Shown here: positions 60,138-64,000 of the stretch, piece by piece
How the letters are laid out: each line of letters starts with the position of its first letter
Numbering within the stretch: the first letter of the stretch is position 1
Assembly (NCBI RefSeq): GCF_013141695.1
Contig: NZ_WHNY01000087.1
Coordinates: forward strand, 1 to 64,000
Direction: 5' to 3'
DNA: 64,000 bases
Source of the DNA: Paenibacillus plantarum
GTDB taxonomy: Bacteria; Bacillota; Bacilli; Paenibacillales; NBRC-103111
Made by a program: the position numbers and the translations under genes
The notes under the pieces: generated by a model
Databases searched by the model: none
What the model saw: only the letters and a program-made list of their open reading frames with translations
Told to the model about the DNA's origin: nothing

Positions 60138-61076
60138 ATGCCTACAAGAGAAAAATTAATGTCATTAAAGAACGCTTCGATCGTCTATCGAATGGAATCA
60201 GGAGAAGGGCGACGTGTATGGTCGGGTGTCTCGCTAGACATTCATAGAGGCGAGTGGATCGCTGTTGTGGGACCCAATGGGAGTGGGAAAAGTACACTTG
60301 CTAGCGTGCTGCTAGGCCTGAACCCATTGTCGGAAGGGCAAGTTCAGCTTAGAACCGACGATGTGACGCAGGCGACAAGAGGCGTGCTTCAATTGCCAGA
60401 AGCTCAATTTCTAGGAGAAACGATAGCGGAGGAGCTAGATTTCTTACCACAAGCGCAACAATTAACGGCCGAGGAACGCAGGAGCTGGTATGCGGAAGTA
60501 TTAGCTGCTGTAGGGTTGTCACTATCGCCGGAGCGTACAATGGCTACCTTATCTGGGGGACAGAAACAACTCGTAAATCTCGCTGCTGCACTCGCAGCAA
60601 GTCCAGAGGTTCTGCTTTTGGACGAACCGACGGCCATGCTGGATCCAGCATCTCGCAAAGAAGTTCGCGAAGCTGTGCGCCAGGCGCATCAACGAGGAAC
60701 GACGATTGTATGGATTTCACACCGACTAGAAGAGGTGGCGGATGCGAGTCGTGTTGTCGGATTTGGAGCTGGAAGGATTACCTTTGATGGGGAGCCGCGT
60801 GAGTTTTTTTATGGGGAAGCTGGGGGGGAATCTGAGAAATCCGAGAAATCTGAGAGATCTGAGAGATCTGAGAGATCTGAGAGATCTGAGAGATCTGAGA
60901 GATCTGAGAGATTAAAGGAATTAAAGAATTTCGAGATATCTTCGCCTTGTGTGGAACTTGGCTTTGATCCGCCATTTGTGATTCAAACGGCGATGCATCT
61001 GTTAGAACAGGGACTCACTCTAGACCCTCTCCCGCTGAACATGGAAGAATTAGCGGAGGTGATCTCATGTCTATAG
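60138..61076 (+). CDS. ECF transporter ATPase (EcfA1-like) with SER tandem repeat
   Basis: ATPase (312 aa). Walker A GPNGSGKST (about 45-53), a Q-loop in LQLPEAQF, signature LSGGQKQL, Walker B VLLLDEPTAMLD and H-loop WISHRLEE. The ATPase core ends near 225; then a 9-bp repeat encodes SEK-SEK followed by seven SER (about residues 232-258), then a C-terminal tail of about 55 aa. The repeat is in frame, so changes in copy number would vary a charged linker. AAAGGGAC is about eight bases before the ATG. It overlaps the fused ATPase/permease gene by 10 bp. Together with BioY they form a biotin ECF transporter. Confidence 0.87.
   Translation: MPTREKLMSLKNASIVYRMESGEGRRVWSGVSLDIHRGEWIAVVGPNGSGKSTLASVLLGLNPLSEGQVQLRTDDVTQATRGVLQLPEAQFLGETIAEELDFLPQAQQLTAEERRSWYAEVLAAVGLSLSPERTMATLSGGQKQLVNLAAALAASPEVLLLDEPTAMLDPASRKEVREAVRQAHQRGTTIVWISHRLEEVADASRVVGFGAGRITFDGEPREFFYGEAGGESEKSEKSERSERSERSERSERSERSERLKELKNFEISSPCVELGFDPPFVIQTAMHLLEQGLTLDPLPLNMEELAEVISCL
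60831..60911 (+). repeat. 9-bp coding tandem repeat (nine units)
   Basis: Units: TCTGAGAAA, TCCGAGAAA, then seven identical TCTGAGAGA copies, all in the frame of the ATPase gene (Ser-Glu-Lys/Arg). Identity of the last seven units suggests recent slippage. Confidence 0.9.
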
Positions 61077-62737
61077 CCTTGAAGGAAGTAGGAGTAACAG
61101 TTCCTGATTCACCTGAGGTGACGTTGCTCCAGAACATAAGCTTTATGCTGCAGGAAGGATCCGTGACTCTGCTTATCGGCCACGCAGGGTCAGGGAAATC
61201 TACGTTACTGCAAGTGATGTCGGGTCTACTGAAGCCGCAAACGGGAACGATTACGGTGGATGAACAGCCGATTTGGCTGAAACCGATGAAAGCCGATCCC
61301 AAGCAATTGCTTCGCTTCGGCTTAACGTTTCAATTTCCCGAGCAGCAATTGTTCGCACGCAGCATAGCTCAAGAATTCGCTTATTCGCTTCGGCCGTATA
61401 AACTTGAAAAGGAAGAGCGGGATCGCCGCATTCGCGAGGCGACCCATGCGCTCGATCCGCGTGGCGTCTTCGCCATGGATCGCTCGCCCTTCGCGCTCAG
61501 TGGCGGCGAGCAGCGCCGGCTCGCGCTGGCGACCACCTTCGCTACGGCGCCGGATTGGCTCCTCATGGACGAGCCAACTGCCGGGCTCGAGGCGGCCGCC
61601 GTGCGCGAGCTGCTGCGCATGCTGCGCGAGCGTGTCGGTCGTGGCGGACTCGTCGTCGCCACGCATGATCTGGACACGTTCTTTCCGCTAGCGGACCGTG
61701 TCCTCGTTCTAGACCATGGCGAGCTCGTCTTCGACGGCTCGCCGCAAGAGCTCTGCCGCGCGCCCGAGGTGCTGGCGCGCGCCGGGGTTGGCCTCCCGAG
61801 CTGCGCGGAGGCCTCTGTGGAGATGGCGCGCGTCGGCATCGCCATCGCGCCGGATCTGCTCACGCCGGCGCTTGCCGCATCGGCGATCTTGGCTGCGCTG
61901 CGCGAAGCGGGCAGCGCCAGCGCTTCTGCGCCAGCGGCGGGGACGGACGCCGCGCGCGTGGCGCAGCCACCGCGGCCCGCGCAGCGGCCGGCGCCGGAAC
62001 CACCCGCGCCGCAGGCGGGGTGGTTGGGGCTGGACCCGCGCGCGAAGTGGCTGCTCTACCTGCTGCTCGCCATCGGCACGATGGGGCAGCAGGGGTGGGG
62101 CAGCCTCGCGGTGGCCGCAGCGCTCGTGGGCTGCTCGTTTCTCGGCCTCCCGCGCAGTGTGTTGGGCGGAATCCGCAAAATCGCAACGTCGTATGCGATT
62201 TTCCTGATCTTTTCCGTCGCGCTGGCGGGGATCCAATTCTCACCGCTTGGCTACTCGGTTGACAATGGCTGGAGCACCACCTTTATTCTGACACGATTAT
62301 TTGTCGTCTTGATGGCAGGCTGCTGGCTCGCCATGTCGACCCCCTATAGCCAGCTCGTGCAAGGACTGAACTGGGCCTTGAAATATTTGTACAAAGTAAA
62401 GTTGCCCGTGGCATCCTTCTCCTTGGCGGTTTCGTTTGTTTTCCGCTTCATCCCGCTCATCATGCGGGAATGGCAGCAATTCTCGATGATCGTGCGGGCA
62501 CGAGGCAAAGCCTCTGTCCGCCCAGGTAGTGTTCGCGTGCGCGACATTCCTGCGCTGGTCGTTCCACTTTTACTAGGCATGTTCCACAAAGCGGAACAAA
62601 TGACCGTCGCGATGGAGATGAAACAAATTGATGGTACAACGTTGTTGCTCAGGAAAAACACACTAGAGTGGGAGCGTGGGGACACGATCTTAGTGGTGAT
62701 TGCTTTAATTGCTTGGGTGCTTTTGCTTTTTACTTAA
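61067..62737 (+). CDS. Fused ECF ATPase (EcfA2) and T-component permease (EcfT)
   Basis: Single 556-aa protein. Residues 1-265 are an ATPase with Walker A GHAGSGKST (38-46), signature LSGGEQRR, Walker B WLLMDEPTAGL and H-loop VATHDLD. A low-complexity Ala/Pro linker (about 280-325; SASAPAAGTDAARVAQPP) joins it to a CbiQ/EcfT permease (about 330-556) with four or more membrane segments and the coupling motif IVRARGKAS. ECF modules normally use separate ATPase and T genes, so the fusion is notable. Base composition rises sharply to very GC-rich between about 61430 and 62150, covering the second half of the ATPase and the linker, and falls again in the permease part. GGAGG lies seven bases before the ATG. 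Confidence 0.88.
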   Translation: MSIALKEVGVTVPDSPEVTLLQNISFMLQEGSVTLLIGHAGSGKSTLLQVMSGLLKPQTGTITVDEQPIWLKPMKADPKQLLRFGLTFQFPEQQLFARSIAQEFAYSLRPYKLEKEERDRRIREATHALDPRGVFAMDRSPFALSGGEQRRLALATTFATAPDWLLMDEPTAGLEAAAVRELLRMLRERVGRGGLVVATHDLDTFFPLADRVLVLDHGELVFDGSPQELCRAPEVLARAGVGLPSCAEASVEMARVGIAIAPDLLTPALAASAILAALREAGSASASAPAAGTDAARVAQPPRPAQRPAPEPPAPQAGWLGLDPRAKWLLYLLLAIGTMGQQGWGSLAVAAALVGCSFLGLPRSVLGGIRKIATSYAIFLIFSVALAGIQFSPLGYSVDNGWSTTFILTRLFVVLMAGCWLAMSTPYSQLVQGLNWALKYLYKVKLPVASFSLAVSFVFRFIPLIMREWQQFSMIVRARGKASVRPGSVRVRDIPALVVPLLLGMFHKAEQMTVAMEMKQIDGTTLLLRKNTLEWERGDTILVVIALIAWVLLLFT

Positions 62738-62777
62738 CAGTATTAACAATCTAGCAGTATCAGCAGTGTCATTAGTC

Positions 62778-62825
62778 AACAAGTAGCAACAAGTAGCAAC
62801 AAGTAGCAACAAGTAGCAACAAGTA
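62778..62825. repeat. 10-bp tandem repeat AACAAGTAGC
   Basis: Four complete identical units and a partial fifth (AACAAGTA). Non-coding, between the ECF operon and the next gene. Confidence 0.9.
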
Positions 62826-62830
62826 AGATG

Positions 62831-63015
62831 CTAACGGACACAGCAGATGCTATTAGGCTATATTCGATTGCTTAGCTATGCTAACGGACATGGATGACCT
62901 TATTTGACTGAAATCAGGGAACTTTCGGCTTGTTAGGGCCATTTAACGGCTATCGCGTCCGTTAGTTTCTAAAAAGCCCATCTTTGGGACAAATAACGTC
63001 ACTCGTGTCCGTTAG
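62831..63015. repeat. Four-box 185-bp element, CTAACGGACA type
   Basis: Direct boxes begin CTAACGGACA at 62831 and 62881; inverted boxes end CGTCCGTTAG at 62965 and TGTCCGTTAG at 63015. Box starts are 50, 60 and 50 bp apart, and the total is 185 bp as in the other copies, although the box sequence is different. Confidence 0.75.
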
Positions 63016-63118
63016 AAGTTCAATCTCCCCACCCATTCCCAAAATCTAGGAATATTTCTCTCAATCACGGCTTACAAATAGAGTGATAGATGATTCCTCG
63101 AGAAATGGGTGGTTTGCT

Positions 63119-64000
63119 ATGAACGTCCGAAGGAAGAGGTTCCTATTTTACACGGTACTAGCGGGATTGTTTACGCTTCTTTTTCTCTTTTTCATCAGTG
63201 GTCTTAATTCTTCAACAGCTCCCATCCTCATAGAAGTACAAGCCGAAGAACTCATCCAATCTTCCGTGTCTACGCCTGTACCCGCGGAGTTTTCTTCCCT
63301 TCCACCGGACAAGCCAGAGCAGCCACCATTTCCAACTCAAGTGGACACAATCCCATCGCCGACGCCATCCGTTCCAGCACCAACACCATCCGTGCAAGAG
63401 TTGACAGCCCCACCTCAGACAACTTCCGTTACCGTGGACACCTACATGCCCAATGGGGTAGTTACTCCATATGCTTCATCCAAAGTCAGCATTCCTGTCC
63501 TCAACTATCATAGCGTCACCATTGATCCAGGAAATGTAGTCGTTATTTCTCCAGCCAAGCTAGAGGCGCAGATGAAATATCTGTCCGACCATGGGTATAC
63601 GCCTATTTCTCTCACAACATTCATTAACCTTATAGAAAAGAAAAGTGTTCACGCAGCGCCAGATAAGCCTGTACTGCTTACTTTTGATGATGGCTATGTG
63701 GATAATGTGGAGGAGGCAATGCCGATTCTGGCCAAATACAATTTCCCTGCTACGCTTTTCATGTCACCAGGCATGGTCGAGGACGCTGGTTATTTGAATT
63801 GGGAACAGGTCAAGCAGCTCCAACAAGCAGGTTGGGACATCCAACCGCATGGCATGACACATCCTCATCTGCCTAAGCTTTCTGCAGAACAACAAGCCTA
63901 TGAGATCACAGAAGCTAGAAAGTTAATTGAGGAGAAGCTAGGCACACAAGCAGACGTATTCTGCTATCCCTATGGTGAATATAACCAAACAACGTTGAAG
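63119..64000 (+). CDS. Polysaccharide deacetylase, N-terminal part (runs off the window)
   Basis: The open frame (294 codons, no stop) continues past the window end. An N-terminal membrane anchor or signal (FLFYTVLAGLFTLLFLFF) is followed by a Pro/Thr/Ser-rich linker (about 40-105) and a NodB domain. Motif 1 is LLTFDDGYVDN with the catalytic Asp and metal Asp, motif 2 HGMTHPHL gives the two metal His, and motif 3 is CYPYGEYN. Such enzymes remove N-acetyl groups from peptidoglycan or biofilm polysaccharide at the cell surface. GGGTGG precedes the ATG by about six bases. It stands alone after a repeat-rich gap. Confidence 0.85.
   Translation, partial: MNVRRKRFLFYTVLAGLFTLLFLFFISGLNSSTAPILIEVQAEELIQSSVSTPVPAEFSSLPPDKPEQPPFPTQVDTIPSPTPSVPAPTPSVQELTAPPQTTSVTVDTYMPNGVVTPYASSKVSIPVLNYHSVTIDPGNVVVISPAKLEAQMKYLSDHGYTPISLTTFINLIEKKSVHAAPDKPVLLTFDDGYVDNVEEAMPILAKYNFPATLFMSPGMVEDAGYLNWEQVKQLQQAGWDIQPHGMTHPHLPKLSAEQQAYEITEARKLIEEKLGTQADVFCYPYGEYNQTTLK

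Larger units (their letters stand above)
62738..63118. other. Intergenic region with tandem repeat and 185-bp element
   Basis: No gene. A 10-bp tandem repeat (62778-62825) is followed by the four-box element (62831-63015), then about 100 bp leading to the deacetylase gene. No clear terminator was seen after the ECF operon. Confidence 0.7.

Noticed and set aside
60831-60911. CRISPR-like array
   Set aside because: Units are contiguous 9-bp repeats without spacers and lie in a coding frame; no cas gene is present. The same reasoning excludes 62778-62825.
61709-62243. Several overlapping frames on both strands in the GC-rich part of the fused ECF gene
   Set aside because: Low-complexity Arg/Ala/Pro translations without start sites; by-products of high GC in a real coding frame that continues through the region.

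Overview
The window looks like a chromosomal segment of a spore-forming, glycan-degrading Bacillota, most likely Paenibacillus or a close relative. The evidence is a GerA-type germination operon, strong AGGAGG ribosome binding sites with GTG and TTG starts, an SLH-domain protein, many AraC-type regulators, YesM/YesN two-component pairs, Lpl-like ABC sugar importers and Bce-type sensor/transporter modules. No rRNA, tRNA, phage, insertion sequence or CRISPR array is visible.

Layout. 1-400: GC-rich repeats and the truncated end of an interspersed element. 404-2638: adaptive response to DNA alkylation (alkA divergent from adaA-adaB). 2877-7072: germinant receptor operon plus a small membrane protein. 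7087-7902: GC-rich SPL-type radical SAM gene. 7921-9788: AraC regulator divergent from a ThuA-like gene. 9980-15644: AraC regulator, sugar ABC importer and a sulfatase, probably for a sulfated glycan. 15861-18411: TetR regulator and a MacB-type transporter with a tandem operator/promoter array, bracketed by two copies of a 75-bp palindromic element. 18639-19985: secreted erythromycin-esterase-like lipoprotein. 20387-22889: sensor-domain protein and a histidine kinase fused to its response regulator. 23047-24950: TetR and a YhgE-like membrane protein sharing a 24-bp operator. 25324-29896: Bce-type kinase/regulator divergent from its ABC transporter. 29858-33017: second kinase/regulator pair and a secreted protein. 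33577-35252: SDR and MarR. 35458-38402: Cache/PAS kinase and regulator. 38542-40582: MarR-controlled NTF2-like/nitroreductase/monooxygenase operon. 40682-43487: beta-propeller lipoprotein and SLH protein. 43697-46033: AraC and an ADP-ribosylglycohydrolase-family enzyme. 46599-51386: large secreted glycosidase, amidohydrolase and Rieske protein. 51508-59304: AraC, YesM, YesN and an Lpl-type importer. 59404-62737: divergent biotin ECF transporter with a fused ATPase-permease. 63119-64000: start of a polysaccharide deacetylase.

The most striking unexplained structure is a family of non-coding elements about 185 bp long. Each has four ~25-bp boxes, two direct then two inverted, at nearly fixed spacing (50-51, 58-60, 50-51 bp between box starts). 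Five complete copies (25062, 33230, 34537, 46146, 62831) and one copy cut by the window start (26-101) lie between transcription units. Box sequence differs between copies while the geometry is kept, so geometry appears to be what is conserved.

Together the genes describe a soil or rhizosphere bacterium that senses extracellular sugars, imports them through ABC systems, protects itself against alkylating agents, envelope stress and quinone or nitro compounds, and scavenges biotin. Starts were often moved inward from the longest open frame where a ribosome binding site clearly selects an internal codon. All functional calls come from reading motifs; no database search was run.
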